A stretch of 64,000 bases of DNA from Paenibacillus_AB sp036577625 (GCF_036577625.1 NZ_JARBDC010000042.1:1-64000), one strand, 5' to 3'; shown: positions 52,652 to 61,362, numbered from the stretch's first letter. Made by a program: numbers and translations. Notes: generated by a model not told the origin, from the sequence alone.

Positions 52652-52698
52652 AAAACCCGGCTTCCGCTGGATCGACTCCTGCGTAAGCCGGGTTTTTT
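52652..52698. terminator. Terminator between the ceramidase-like gene and the spore protein gene
   Basis: AACCCGGCTT and AAGCCGGGTT form a perfect 10-bp stem with TTTTTT behind it on the forward strand and a short T-run on the reverse, serving both convergent genes. Confidence 0.85.
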
Positions 52699-52712
52699 CG
52701 GTTAAGTATCGA

Positions 52713-52943
52713 TTAGCGGGCGAATTGGCCGCCGCTCAGTTGCTGCTCGGCGATTTGCACGAGACGGCGAGTGATGTGACCTCCGATTGCACCGGTGTCA
52801 CGGGTAGCCATATAGCCCATGTAACCGTCTTGAGGGATTTGAATGCCCAGTTCTTGAGCCACCTCGTATTTCAATTGGTCCAAAGCTTGGGAAGCTTGGG
52901 GAACTACGAGTTGGTTGCTGGAACGACTTTGTCCTGCTGCCAT
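52713..52943 (-). CDS. Alpha/beta-type small acid-soluble spore protein, copy 1
   Basis: A 76-residue DNA-coating spore protein: NQLVVPQASQALDQLKYEVAQELGI followed by TRDTGAIGGHITRRLVQIAEQQL. The germination protease site lies in KYEVAQELGI. It binds spore DNA and protects it from UV and hydrolysis. ATG 52943 follows GGAGGTGATAAAT. A SigG-like promoter (52965-52994) fits expression in the forespore. It is nearly identical to copy 2 at 60958. Confidence 0.97.
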   Translation of the reverse strand: MAAGQSRSSNQLVVPQASQALDQLKYEVAQELGIQIPQDGYMGYMATRDTGAIGGHITRRLVQIAEQQLSGGQFAR

Positions 52944-52964
52944 ATTTATCACCTCCGATGATGG

Positions 52965-52994
52965 TAGTATGATCCGAAATCGAAATAATACTCA
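52965..52994 (-). promoter_or_regulatory. SigG-type forespore promoter of spore protein copy 1
   Basis: On the reverse strand TGAGTA (52994-52989), 17-base spacer, CATACTA (52971-52965), an excellent match to the forespore SigG consensus. Confidence 0.8.
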
Positions 52995-53040
52995 TGTCCG
53001 GAATTGGAAATTTGGACCAATGGAATGGAGGCGGGATGAC

Positions 53041-53538
53041 GTGTTCGATTTGCGCGTGAGCCGGATGTCGTTCGACAAAGGGCTGCAAATCATACAGGCC
53101 GACGTATCGCTTGCGATCGGCGGGGAAGCGATCGTCGACGAGCCGCTGTGCATCGACGTGGGACTTCCGGCGCTGCTGCTGAGCGGGCTGGAAAACATGT
53201 CGCCCTATCGCTGGGCGCCCGCGCGCGAGTGGCGGAAAATGCCTTTCTTCGTGTGCGGCTGCGGCGATCCGGAATGCAGGGCGCACTCGTTCCGGGTGAC
53301 GCATACGAGCGAAGACGAAGCGGAATGGACGCTGATCGACGAAGCCGAGGACGGCTCGTTCCGCGAGCACGAGACGTACGTCGTGCCGCTCGGACCTTGC
53401 CGGGAGCAGCTGATCGGGCTCGGCGAGCGATTTCTCGAATTCGTCGCGCCGCTCGATTATCGGCCGTATTTCGCCGACACGGTGCCGATCGTGCGCGAGC
53501 TGGTCGAGAAGCTGAAGCGCAAGGCGCAGACCGAGTAA
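53041..53538 (+). CDS. Unknown protein with a cysteine cluster
   Basis: A 165-residue protein from GTG 53041, preferred because GGAGG lies nine bases upstream; an ATG at 53023 is an alternative. The segment FFVCGCGDPECRAHSFRVTH places three cysteines and two histidines close together and may bind a metal. The rest is strand-rich with acidic stretches and no membrane helix. It is divergent from the spore protein gene. No family recognised. Confidence 0.75.
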   Translation: MFDLRVSRMSFDKGLQIIQADVSLAIGGEAIVDEPLCIDVGLPALLLSGLENMSPYRWAPAREWRKMPFFVCGCGDPECRAHSFRVTHTSEDEAEWTLIDEAEDGSFREHETYVVPLGPCREQLIGLGERFLEFVAPLDYRPYFADTVPIVRELVEKLKRKAQTE

Positions 53539-53551
53539 GCCGAAAAAGAAA

Positions 53552-53600
53552 GCCGGGCTTGCGGATCCATGCCGATCCGCAAGCCCGGCCTATTTTTTTT
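53552..53600. terminator. Strong terminator between convergent genes
   Basis: GCCGGGCTTGCGGATC and GATCCGCAAGCCCGGC form a perfect 16-bp stem followed by CTA and eight T residues on the forward strand. Confidence 0.92.
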
Positions 53601-53604
53601 GCGT

Positions 53605-54564
53605 CTATGCCCCGCCGCCGACGAGCCGCCGGATCGTTTCGTCCCGCTTCATCAGCTCTCCGAGCCGCATGCAGTTGTTTTCCGGCGATTCGATCGTCCA
53701 CCCGGCGACCTTCGTGCCGCAAACGATCGCGTCCTTGAGCGGCAAGCCGCGCATAAGCCCGAACGCGGTTCCGGAGAAAAACGCGTCACCCGCGCCGCTC
53801 GTATCCTGCACTTGCACCGGGAATACGGTCTGCGAGCCGAATTCGCCCGTGTCCGCAACGGCGTACAGCGAGCCTTCCGCTCCGAGCGTGACGACGATGG
53901 AGGGGAGGCCGCTGCGGCTCATATAGTCGAGAAGCGCTACTTTCTGCTTCGCCGCATCCAGCTCGTGAATCGGCACGCCGGTCAGCCGTTCGGCCTCCAC
54001 GTGGTTGCAGATGAAGCAGGACAAGGAGCGCATCAGTTCGGGATGATTCAGCACGACGTCGAGATTGCCCGGTATGCCGTATACCGGTTTCCCGTAACGG
54101 GCGGCGAGCTCCAGCACCGTTTTGGAAATGCCGGCGTTCAAATCGAGCTCGAGCAACACGTGCGACGCCGTCTTCACGATCTCTTCGCCGTGCTCGGCGA
54201 TCATCCGCTCCATCGTCGACAAGTCGGGCATTTGCGAAATCGAGCCGGCCAAATCTCCGGCTTGATCGAGCACGGCGAGCCACATGCCCATGCCCGCCTG
54301 CTCGGCGGCTTTCACGTAACGGGTGTCCACGTTCGTTCCGTTCAGCCGGTCGATCACCTCCTGGCCGAGTCCGCTCGCGTCGACCGACGATACGAAGAGG
54401 GTCGGCAAGCCCGTCCGGGCCAAATTTTCGGCCACGTTGCGTCCTACGCCGCCATGCACGAACCGGATCGTCCCCAGGTTGCGCCCCGTCGGGATGTACG
54501 CGTCCCGGGCGAAACCTTTGCAATCGATAAATACGGTCCCGATGACCGCAGCATTCAAACTCAT
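53605..54564 (-). CDS. PfkB-family carbohydrate or nucleoside kinase
   Basis: A 319-residue ribokinase-type kinase. The Gly-rich substrate motif is RFVHGGVGRNVAENLARTGL near residue 35 and the ATP/anion-hole signature is VQDTSGAGDAFFSGTAFGL near residue 245 with the catalytic Asp. ATG 54564 has GAGGGAG upstream and lies 19 bases after the epimerase gene. The sugar phosphorylated is not predictable; the neighbouring epimerase suggests a hexose-related substrate. Confidence 0.92.
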   Translation of the reverse strand: MSLNAAVIGTVFIDCKGFARDAYIPTGRNLGTIRFVHGGVGRNVAENLARTGLPTLFVSSVDASGLGQEVIDRLNGTNVDTRYVKAAEQAGMGMWLAVLDQAGDLAGSISQMPDLSTMERMIAEHGEEIVKTASHVLLELDLNAGISKTVLELAARYGKPVYGIPGNLDVVLNHPELMRSLSCFICNHVEAERLTGVPIHELDAAKQKVALLDYMSRSGLPSIVVTLGAEGSLYAVADTGEFGSQTVFPVQVQDTSGAGDAFFSGTAFGLMRGLPLKDAIVCGTKVAGWTIESPENNCMRLGELMKRDETIRRLVGGGA

Positions 54565-54583
54565 CTCGTTCTCTCCCTCTATG

Positions 54584-55540
54584 TCACTCTCGCTCGATAT
54601 GAAGCGCAAGCGTCAGCGTCAGCTCGTCGCCCGGGCCGATCGAGCGCATGCCGGTCAGCTCCGGTCCCGCGTCCAAATTCGGCGCATCCGGCGTCCAGGT
54701 GAGCGGCTCGACGCAGATCGTGTCGCGCGCTTCCCCTCTCGTATAGACGACCCACTGCGTAAACGGCTCGTTGCCCTCGTACCGGATCGTATAGCCGGGC
54801 TTCTCCAATACGGCGGATGCCGGCCGGCCGGCGCCGATCCGAAACGCCATGTCCATGTTTTGGCCCTGCAGGTTCAAGCCTTCGTTCAGCTTCTCGAAGC
54901 GGCCGAGCGGCAGCCGGTTTCCGGTCGCCAGCAGCTTGTCGTTCAGCTCCCAAATGTCCGCGACGGGCAGCGTAAGCGTCCACGCTTCGGGCTCGCCGTC
55001 CAGCATAAACCACGTATGCGTTCCGAAGCCGAACGGGGCCGCCGTCTCGCCGTCGTTGCGGAACGCGATCGTCTGCAGAAGCGACGCACCGCGGATTTCC
55101 GTGCGCAGCCGGATGGTTAAATCGTGCGGATATTGCTCCAGAAGCTCCGGAAAATCCGTCGTCCGAAACTCCGTCGTAATCGAGGCGGCTTCCCCGTCCG
55201 CATGCGTGTCCGCGACGCGCCAAGGCCGATTCAGCACGAAGCCGTGTATGTGGTGGCCGTCGGGCGTATTTTTTTCCATTCGATACGTCCGTCCGCCGAA
55301 GCGGAACGTTCCTTCGCGAATCCGGCTCGGAGGAAGCAGAAGCGGAATGCCGTAATGAACCGGCTTCAGACGCAGGGCGTCCAAGCTGTCCGGCGTACGG
55401 AGCACGTTTCTTCCGGCGATTTTGTCCCAAAGCCGAATCGCGTTGCTGCCGAGCTCGGGAATGACGGAAAGCGAAAATTGGCCGTTTTCCAAAACGTATA
55501 CGGTCGCTCCGTCCCATTGCTGCTGCTGAACTGCTGCCAT
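54584..55540 (-). CDS. Aldose 1-epimerase-like mutarotase
   Basis: A 318-residue galactose mutarotase-like beta-sandwich protein. IPELGSNAIRLWDKIAGRNVLR, GIPLLLPPSRIREGTF, DGHHIHGFVLNRPW (catalytic His) and FGFGTHTWF (second His) fit the family, as does the C-terminal CVEPLTWTPDAPN Glu block. It interconverts anomers of a sugar. First gene of a two-gene operon with the PfkB kinase. Confidence 0.9.
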   Translation of the reverse strand: MAAVQQQQWDGATVYVLENGQFSLSVIPELGSNAIRLWDKIAGRNVLRTPDSLDALRLKPVHYGIPLLLPPSRIREGTFRFGGRTYRMEKNTPDGHHIHGFVLNRPWRVADTHADGEAASITTEFRTTDFPELLEQYPHDLTIRLRTEIRGASLLQTIAFRNDGETAAPFGFGTHTWFMLDGEPEAWTLTLPVADIWELNDKLLATGNRLPLGRFEKLNEGLNLQGQNMDMAFRIGAGRPASAVLEKPGYTIRYEGNEPFTQWVVYTRGEARDTICVEPLTWTPDAPNLDAGPELTGMRSIGPGDELTLTLALHIERE

Positions 55541-55681
55541 GCGGCGTCAAGCTCCTCCCCGCTTACAAATTCTCGCTATCCATTGTAGCAAACGGGGCGG
55601 ACGCTGTCATTGGCCTTTTTGCGCGCAAAAAAAGGACCGGCTGCCGGCAGGGCGGTCCGGTCCGTCGCGTTCGCGCGGAGG

Positions 55682-56569
55682 CTACCGGCCGAGCTCGAAA
55701 TTCGGGTATACGTACGGCTCCTTCGGTGCGTCGATTTTGACGATTTTTTGCGCGCGGACGGAGAGCAGTTCGTCGCCGTCCCGTTTCGTTTTGCCGATCG
55801 TGCCGGTCACTTCGAGCCATTGATCCGTGGCGTAAAGGGCGGCCCGGTCGTATTCGACGAGAACGCCGTACGGGGCGGCGTCGGCGGAGCAGCATTCGAC
55901 CGAAAACCGGCCCAGCACGAACCGGCCGGCGGGGATCGTTTCGTCGCGGTAGACGAACCCGCTCAGCTTGACCGTTTTGCCGGCGAACCGGTCGGCGTAC
56001 AGGTCGAGCGTCGTCAGCGTTTCGATATACCGATCGTCCGAAACCGGAACGACGTCGAGCGGATACAGCTCGCGCGCGAGCTTGGCGAACGGGGCGGTGA
56101 ACGGATCGGACGGAAAAAGCCGGTCGGCGCCGCCCGCATCCCCGGCTTCGCCGTCGCCCCGCGCCGCCGGTTTGATCGGCGCAGCGGAGCTGAGATTCAT
56201 CCCTTTTTTGGCGGCTAGCGCGCTGCCGAGCGTCGCGTCGGGCGTCAAAAAGCCGAGCAGCAGCGGAAACGCGAACAGCCCGTACAGGGCGGCGCTTTTC
56301 CAGGGCGAACCGGCGGCCGTGTGATCGTGGTCGTGACCGCAATCGCAGCCTGCGTCGCGTTTTCCCGAGGCCGCCCGGTACGCGGCATACAGCTGGAACG
56401 CCCCGACCGCGTACAAGCCGAGCGCGGAAAGCTTCACGTAAAGCGTCATGCGCGGAGCGATGTAGTACAGCATCCGATCGGTTTTGACCAAATAGGCGAC
56501 ATATGCGGCGAAGCCGATCAACAACACCGCCTTGACGAGCGGATGGATCCAGGCCGTTCGGCTGTTCAT
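55682..56569 (-). CDS. TIGR03943-family permease-associated protein
   Basis: A 295-residue protein with N-terminal membrane helices (LVKAVLLIGFAAYVAYLV, VKLSALGLYAVGAFQLYAAYR, ALYGLFAFPLLLGFL), a cytosolic or periplasmic metal-like CDCGHDHDH patch, and a C-terminal DUF1980-type domain (VKLSGFVYRDETIPAGRFVLGRFSVECCSADAAPYGVLVE). It is always paired with the permease encoded just upstream, as here. In Bacillus the pair is YcgQ/YcgR. Cargo is unknown; zinc or another metal has been suggested for the pair. Confidence 0.9.
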   Translation of the reverse strand: MNSRTAWIHPLVKAVLLIGFAAYVAYLVKTDRMLYYIAPRMTLYVKLSALGLYAVGAFQLYAAYRAASGKRDAGCDCGHDHDHTAAGSPWKSAALYGLFAFPLLLGFLTPDATLGSALAAKKGMNLSSAAPIKPAARGDGEAGDAGGADRLFPSDPFTAPFAKLARELYPLDVVPVSDDRYIETLTTLDLYADRFAGKTVKLSGFVYRDETIPAGRFVLGRFSVECCSADAAPYGVLVEYDRAALYATDQWLEVTGTIGKTKRDGDELLSVRAQKIVKIDAPKEPYVYPNFELGR

Positions 56570-56606
56570 GGCGTCCTTTTCATCTCCAATCGCGGACGGG
56601 TTCGCG

Positions 56607-57662
56607 TTAATTCAAAACATACAGCTCGAACAGACGCGAGCCGGTCAGAACGGCGGCGGCCAACAAGGCGGCCAGCGCCAGCACGAACCGGACGCGGAAG
56701 ACGGACAGCAGCATGAGCGTGTTTTTCAAATCGAGCATCGGGCCGAAAACGAGAAACGTAAGCAGCGAGCCGGATGTGAACGTGGAGGCGAACGAGGAGG
56801 CGACGAACGCGTCGGACGTCGAGCAAAGGGAAAGGAGATAGGCGAACCCCATCATGAACAGATGCGAGCTCCACGCCCCTTGTCCGATCGCGGCGAGGCT
56901 TTCCCGTTCGACGGCCGACTGGATGACGGCGGTCAGCATGGCCCCGATCAGCAAATATTTGCCCATCTCGAAAAATTCGTCGGACGCGTGGCCGAACGTC
57001 GCGGCGAGCTTGCCCGATCCCGGCGCGCCGTGTACGTGCGCGGCTCCGCGGGCGGAACGGCCGTGGTCGTGCCGTCCGCCGCCGCCTTCGTCCGCTCCGG
57101 ATGCGAGCCCCGGGTGCTCCCGTTTCAGCGGACTGCGTCGGACGAACGCCCGGACGAGAAGGCCGATCGCCGCGGCGACGAGGAAAGCGAGCCCCATGCG
57201 GGAATACGCCATTTCCGGATGGGAGCGGAAGGCGGCGAAGGTGGAGGCATAGACGACCGGATTCAAAATCGGTCCGGCCAGAATGAACGTGACGGCGATG
57301 TAAACCGGCATTCCTTTGCGCATAAGACGCCGGACGATCGGAATCATGCCGCATTCGCACAGCGGGAAGACGATGCCGAGCGTGCAGGCGAACAGGACGC
57401 CGAGCGCCGGATGACGGGGAGTCCAGCGGCGAACCGTCCGCTCCGAAACGAATACTTGCAGCAGCGCGGAGACGAGCACCCCGAGCAGCACGAACGGCAC
57501 CGCCTCGAGCAAAATGCTGATGAAGATCGTTTTGAAGCCGCTCCAAGGAAAAGCGGCGAGCGTACCGAAGTCCGGCGGCCGTTTGCGGGCGACGATGAGC
57601 GCAAGCAGAACGAGACAAGCCGCTGCGGCGACGAACGGCCCTTTTCGCAGTATCGTTTGCAA
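56607..57662 (-). CDS. DUF318-family (ArsP/YcgR-like) permease
   Basis: A 351-residue membrane protein from TTG 57662, chosen for AGGAGG seven bases upstream; the open frame beyond is not coding-like. It has about eight helices, with GIVFPLCECGMIPIVRRLMRKGMPVYIAVTFILAGPILNPVVYAST as the permease hallmark (the CECG cysteines are conserved) and LLSLCSTSDAFVASSFASTF as its second repeat. A His/Gly-rich cytoplasmic loop (GGGGRHDHGRSARGAAHVHG) may bind metal. Operonic with the TIGR03943 gene 37 bases downstream. I see no Zur-type operator upstream. Confidence 0.9.
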   Translation of the reverse strand: MQTILRKGPFVAAAACLVLLALIVARKRPPDFGTLAAFPWSGFKTIFISILLEAVPFVLLGVLVSALLQVFVSERTVRRWTPRHPALGVLFACTLGIVFPLCECGMIPIVRRLMRKGMPVYIAVTFILAGPILNPVVYASTFAAFRSHPEMAYSRMGLAFLVAAAIGLLVRAFVRRSPLKREHPGLASGADEGGGGRHDHGRSARGAAHVHGAPGSGKLAATFGHASDEFFEMGKYLLIGAMLTAVIQSAVERESLAAIGQGAWSSHLFMMGFAYLLSLCSTSDAFVASSFASTFTSGSLLTFLVFGPMLDLKNTLMLLSVFRVRFVLALAALLAAAVLTGSRLFELYVLN

Positions 57663-57823
57663 GCGGAAACCTCCTGTCCTCCTAATTCGCGCGATGGTGC
57701 GGACGCAGGTCGAAAAGATCGGCGCGCGGCTCGCCCCGATACCGGTGCGGACGGTCCGGGACAGTATAACGTATGCGGACAAAGGCGGCGTTAGGACAAC
57801 GGGTTCGCCGCGCCGAAAACGGC

Positions 57824-57849
57824 AAAAAAGAGCCCGCCTCCGGGCGGGC
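57824..57849 (-). terminator. Terminator of moaB
   Basis: On the reverse strand GCCCGCC and GGCGGGC form the stem, followed by TCTTTTTTG. Confidence 0.8.
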
Positions 57850-57924
57850 ATAAGCGGATCGTTTCGCTTACGCGGCCGATAGACGGGCTTCGCGCACCGT
57901 GCGGCCGAAAGCCGAGGGCGGCGT

Positions 57925-58464
57925 TTACTTGCGGTCTTTGTAAATTTCTCTCATGACGTGGCGCAGCTCCGGCACCACGATTTTGCTCATCGCCAGCCGG
58001 ACCGCCCCGGTCGAGCCGGGCATCGAGAAGACGGCCGTGCCGCCGCATACGCCGGCGACGGCGCGGCTCAATATTGCCGCGGAGCCGATATCTTCGACGT
58101 AGCTTAAATAGCGGAAAATTTCGCCGAAGCCGGGCATTTCTTTATCGAGCGAATCGCGCACCGCCTCGTACGTCGTGTCGCGCACGGCGATTCCGGTACC
58201 GCCGTTCAGAAGCACCGCCTCGATCGCCTCGTCCTCGGCCGCTTCCCGGACGAGCCGGCGTATTTGCTCGTATTCGTCCTTCACGATCCGGCAGGCCGCT
58301 ACCGTATAGCCGGCCTCTTCCAGCAGCTGCCGCATGAGCGAGCCGCTTTTGTCCGTTTGTTCGGTGCGGGTGTCGGAAACGGTCACGACCATGCAGCGCA
58401 CCGACGCCGGCGCTTCCCGGCGATGCTCCTCCACGGAGCGGCTTTCGTTTGCGTTTGACACCAC
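57925..58464 (-). CDS. moaB: Molybdopterin biosynthesis MoaB/MogA-type protein
   Basis: A 179-residue MoCF domain protein: CMVVTVSDTRTEQTDKSGSLMRQLLEEAGY, LLNGGTGIAVRDTTYEAV, DKEMPGFGEIFRYLSYVEDIGSAAILSRAVAG and VFSMPGSTGAVRLAMSKIVVPELRHVMREI. It adenylates molybdopterin before molybdenum insertion. The start is GTG 58464 or the next in-frame GTG at 58461; GAGGAGG is just upstream of both. It carries a short N-terminal extension. No other molybdenum cofactor genes adjoin. Confidence 0.93.
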   Translation of the reverse strand: MVSNANESRSVEEHRREAPASVRCMVVTVSDTRTEQTDKSGSLMRQLLEEAGYTVAACRIVKDEYEQIRRLVREAAEDEAIEAVLLNGGTGIAVRDTTYEAVRDSLDKEMPGFGEIFRYLSYVEDIGSAAILSRAVAGVCGGTAVFSMPGSTGAVRLAMSKIVVPELRHVMREIYKDRK

Positions 58465-58711
58465 GATGCCTCCTCGCTTTGGAAACGTTTGTCCTCCATT
58501 CGACTATAACGGTTGGACCGGCGCAACGACAAGAGCGAAATATAGGCCGCACGTTTCGTATCGTTTCGTTTTGCGCGCGGGGGCGCCGGTCTCGGTGCCG
58601 ATCGCAATGGACGCGTTCCGGCCATCTCACTCGTGCAAGCTGGCCAAACCGACGCGTATAGCCGGATTTTCTCCCGTTACTTCGTCCCTTATCAGGCATT
58701 GGTGCGATTGA

Positions 58712-58842
58712 ACGGGAAAAGCTCCCGCTAAATCCGCGCCGCATCCGCGAAAAGCGCGGTCCTGACGAAATTATCGGGAGGCTTTCCCGTTAAAGTGTCC
58801 GGCAGCGGGGAATCCGACGAAATAACGGGAGGTTTTCCCGTT
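58712..58842. repeat. Dispersed intergenic repeat family A, copy 3
   Basis: Shares ACGGGAAAAGCTCCCGCTAAA, CGAAAAGCGCG, ATCGGGAGGCTTTCCCGTT and AACGGGAGGTTTTCCCGTT with the copies at 8769 and 50994. It lies between moaB and rpmG in an otherwise empty 635-base gap. Confidence 0.83.
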
Positions 58843-58979
58843 CATTCAATCGCTTCTAAATGATGCAGTCATCCAAATTTTTGAACCGGAAGCTTTCGTC
58901 AGCATGTTGCGGGTTTTATCCTATGGCGTCCGAAACGTAAAAATGGCTTTCCCGCAGGCCGCGGAGCGAGCTTGCGGAA

Positions 58980-59008
58980 TTGACTACAGGCGGCATTGCT
59001 GGTATTAT
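58980..59008 (+). promoter_or_regulatory. SigA promoter of rpmG
   Basis: TTGACT (58980-58985), 17-base spacer, TATTAT (59003-59008). Between it and the gene, CCGC-TAT-GCGG followed by TTTTTT (about 59050-59070) could be a small attenuator. Confidence 0.7.
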
Positions 59009-59099
59009 AAATGTTATGCTGTAATAGGGAACAGATTTGCGGACCGACCCGCCGCTATGCGGTTTTTTCGCGTTCGACTGACAAAAGGAGGTGTGTACG

Positions 59100-59249
59100 A
59101 TGCGCGTTATCGTTACTTTGGCGTGCACCGAAACAGGTGACCGCAATTATACGACTACGAAAAACAAAAAAACTCATCCGCAGCGGATCGAGATGAAAAA
59201 ATATTGCCCTCGCCTGAAGAGATACACTCTTCACCGCGAAACCCGCTAA
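59100..59249 (+). CDS. rpmG: Ribosomal protein L33 without complete zinc ribbon
   Basis: A 49-residue L33: RVIVTLACTETGDRNYTTTK, then IEMKKYCPRLKRYTLHRETR. Zinc-binding L33 has two CxxC pairs; here they read CTET and CPRL, leaving only one Cys in each, so it is likely the zinc-independent (C-minus) form. AAAGGAGG lies before ATG 59100. It is preceded by a good SigA promoter and followed by the trpS T-box. Confidence 0.95.
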   Translation: MRVIVTLACTETGDRNYTTTKNKKTHPQRIEMKKYCPRLKRYTLHRETR

Positions 59250-59254
59250 TGCGC

Positions 59255-59530
59255 GGAATAGGCAAGCGATGACAGGAGCGAGTACGCATTCGCGGCCGCC
59301 GCAGAGAGCCGGTGGAAGCTGCGAACCGGCGCGGAAGCGAATGCGGAATGGGTCCTGGAGCATGAAGCCGAAACGGCGGGCCGATGCGATCGGTCGCCGC
59401 AGTAGGCGGAACGGACGTTCCCCGTTATCGGAACGGCTAAGGCTGTCCGCCGGCCCTCTCGGCGTCGGACGGCGAATTAGGGTGGCACCACGACCTCTCG
59501 TCCCTTGCGGCGGGGGGCTTTTTGTTTTTT
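59255..59530 (+). promoter_or_regulatory. Tryptophan T-box leader of trpS
   Basis: The T-box antiterminator sequence AGGGTGGCACCACG is at 59479-59492, followed by a terminator stem and a T-run ending near 59530. Stem I features are seen upstream: GGAGCGAGTACG, AGAGAGCCGGTGG and a specifier region GGAATGGGTCCTGGAG with the Trp codon TGG at 59349-59351. Uncharged tRNA-Trp should stabilise the antiterminator and turn on trpS. Confidence 0.93.
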
Positions 59531-59565
59531 GTAAGCGAAAAGAACTACAAGGAGGTTTGTCGCGA

Positions 59566-60549
59566 ATGAAACGAGTTTTATCCGGCATTCAACCGAGCGG
59601 GAAGCTGACGCTCGGCAACTATATCGGCGCGATGCAAAATTTCGTCAAGCTGCAGCACGACCACGATTGCTACTTTATGGTCGTCGACCTGCACGCGGTG
59701 ACGGTGCCGCAGGAGCCCGCCGCGCTGCGGGAGCAAACCGAGGCGGTCGCCGCCTTGTTCATCGCCGCCGGCATCGATCCGGCGAAGGCGAGCGTCTTTT
59801 TGCAGTCGCACGTTCCGGCGCATGCCGAGCTCGGCTGGATTATGACGACGCTCGTCTATATGGGCGAGCTGGAGCGGATGACCCAGTTCAAGGACAAGGC
59901 GGCCGGCAAAGAATCGGTCGGCGCCGGACTGTTCACGTATCCGGCTTTGATGGCGGCGGACATTTTGCTGTATAACGCCGATCTCGTGCCGGTCGGGGAC
60001 GATCAGAAGCAGCATCTGGAAATTACGCGCGATTTGGCGCAGCGGTTCAACGGCCGGTTCGGCGAGCAGTTCGTCGTTCCCGAGCCCTACATCCCGCAAG
60101 TCGGAGCGCGGATCATGTCGCTGGACGACGCCTCCAAAAAGATGAGCAAAAGCAACCCGAATCCGAACAGCATGATCGCGCTGCTGGACGAGCCGGACGT
60201 CATCCGCAAAAAAATAAGCCGCGCCGTCACCGACTCCGGCCGGGAAATCAAGTACGACCCGCAAACGAAGCCGGAAGTGAGCAATTTGATCAGCATTTAC
60301 TCGCACTGCGCGGGATTGAGCGTCGCCGAGATCGAAGCGAAGTACGACGGACAAGGCTACGGGCCGTTCAAAAAAGATTTGGCCGAAGCGGTCGTCGCCG
60401 CGCTTGAACCGCTGCAGCGGCGCTACAAAGACATTCGCGCCTCCGGGGAGCTGCACCGCATATTGCGCCAAGGCGCCGAAAAGGCCGCCGACATCGCCAA
60501 CCGCACCGTGCGCGAAGTCAAAGAAAAGATGGGATTCGTCCTGCCGTAA
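59566..60549 (+). CDS. trpS: Tryptophanyl-tRNA synthetase
   Basis: A 327-residue class I synthetase. The HIGH-equivalent region is GIQPSGKLTLGNYIGAM, DLHAVTVPQEP follows, and the activation loop is DDASKKMSKSNPN (KMSKS). ATG 59566 has AGGAGG ten bases upstream. Expression is controlled by the T-box leader whose specifier reads TGG, matching the product. Confidence 0.97.
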   Translation: MKRVLSGIQPSGKLTLGNYIGAMQNFVKLQHDHDCYFMVVDLHAVTVPQEPAALREQTEAVAALFIAAGIDPAKASVFLQSHVPAHAELGWIMTTLVYMGELERMTQFKDKAAGKESVGAGLFTYPALMAADILLYNADLVPVGDDQKQHLEITRDLAQRFNGRFGEQFVVPEPYIPQVGARIMSLDDASKKMSKSNPNPNSMIALLDEPDVIRKKISRAVTDSGREIKYDPQTKPEVSNLISIYSHCAGLSVAEIEAKYDGQGYGPFKKDLAEAVVAALEPLQRRYKDIRASGELHRILRQGAEKAADIANRTVREVKEKMGFVLP

Positions 60550-60621
60550 AACCGGAAACGGGCAGGTCCGCCTCCTCCGGGGACCCGCTCGCCATAGCCG
60601 AAAGCTTAAGAGGCTCCGCCG

Positions 60622-60813
60622 TCATTCGGTCGGAGTCTCTTGCCGTTTGCGGCGAAGCTTCGCCTTGAGCGCGAAGCCGTATCCGATAAACGCCACGGAG
60701 CCGATCGAGCAAAGCCAGACGGCGGCGGCGTTGCCGTAGCTGATCGCGGCCGCGATGCCGACGAGCAGCGCCGTGCCGACCAAGGCGAACAATAACGAGA
60801 GAAGGCGGTTCAT
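60622..60813 (-). CDS. YlaF-like (DUF5325) small membrane protein
   Basis: A 63-residue protein with two hydrophobic helices (LLSLLFALVGTALLVGIAAAI and AAAVWLCSIGSVAFIGYGFAL) and a basic tail, as in DUF5325/YlaF proteins of spore formers. ATG 60813 is preferred, with AAAGGAGG upstream. Function unknown. Confidence 0.8.
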   Translation of the reverse strand: MNRLLSLLFALVGTALLVGIAAAISYGNAAAVWLCSIGSVAFIGYGFALKAKLRRKRQETPTE

Positions 60814-60863
60814 CCGTATCCTCCTTTGGTTGAAATCGCGATTCAAAGTTTCGTCAAAACGGA

Positions 60864-60930
60864 TGCATATTAATTGTTAATCGAAACATAATAAGCTTGC
60901 AAGCTTGCAAAATACATCACACACACACAC
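60864..60930 (+). promoter_or_regulatory. SigG-type promoter and CA-repeat leader of spore protein copy 2
   Basis: TGCATA (60864-60869), 17-base spacer, CATAATA (60887-60893) fits the SigG consensus. The leader then contains the palindromic AAGCTTGCAAGCTTGCAA and a run of about seven CA dinucleotides ending near 60930. Confidence 0.75.
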
Positions 60931-60957
60931 CGCAGATTGAAAGGAGCGCATCTTATT

Positions 60958-61185
60958 ATGGCAGCTGGTCAATCCCGCAGCAGCAACCAACTGGTAGTTC
61001 CTCAAGCAAACCAAGCTTTGAATCAACTTAAATACGAAGTCGCTCAAGAACTGGGCATCCAAATCCCGCAAGACGGCTACATGGGCTGGATGGCTACTCG
61101 CGACGCCGGCGCTATCGGAGGAAACATCACTCGTCGTTTGGTGCAAATCGCCGAACAACAACTTTCCGGCGGAGCTACCCGCTAA
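60958..61185 (+). CDS. Alpha/beta-type small acid-soluble spore protein, copy 2
   Basis: A 75-residue spore DNA-coating protein differing from copy 1 (52713-52943) at only a handful of positions, such as Asn for Ser and Asp in QANQALNQLKY and Trp in YMGWMATRDAGAIGG. AAAGGAG precedes ATG 60958 and a SigG-like promoter lies upstream. A terminator follows. Confidence 0.97.
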   Translation: MAAGQSRSSNQLVVPQANQALNQLKYEVAQELGIQIPQDGYMGWMATRDAGAIGGNITRRLVQIAEQQLSGGATR

Positions 61186-61213
61186 TCGACTTCTTTCGGA
61201 CTTGCGTTATGAC

Positions 61214-61244
61214 AAGCTCAAGGGACTCGTCCCTTGGGCTTTTT
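61214..61244 (+). terminator. Terminator of spore protein copy 2
   Basis: AAGCTCAAGGGA and TCCCTTGGGCTT form a 12-bp stem with a four-base loop, followed by TTTT. Confidence 0.88.
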
Positions 61245-61362
61245 ATCGTTTGCAGAATGGCGAAAGCGAACAGCGACATGCCGAACCGACAAAAAATATC
61301 GTTCGGACTTTGCGCTGTTCGGCAAGGCACAACGAAGCCCCCGGATCGGGGGCCTTTGCGGT

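Noticed and set aside
57663..57924. Zur or Fur box upstream of the TIGR03943/permease pair
   Set aside because: No convincing palindrome of the expected type was found between the genes.
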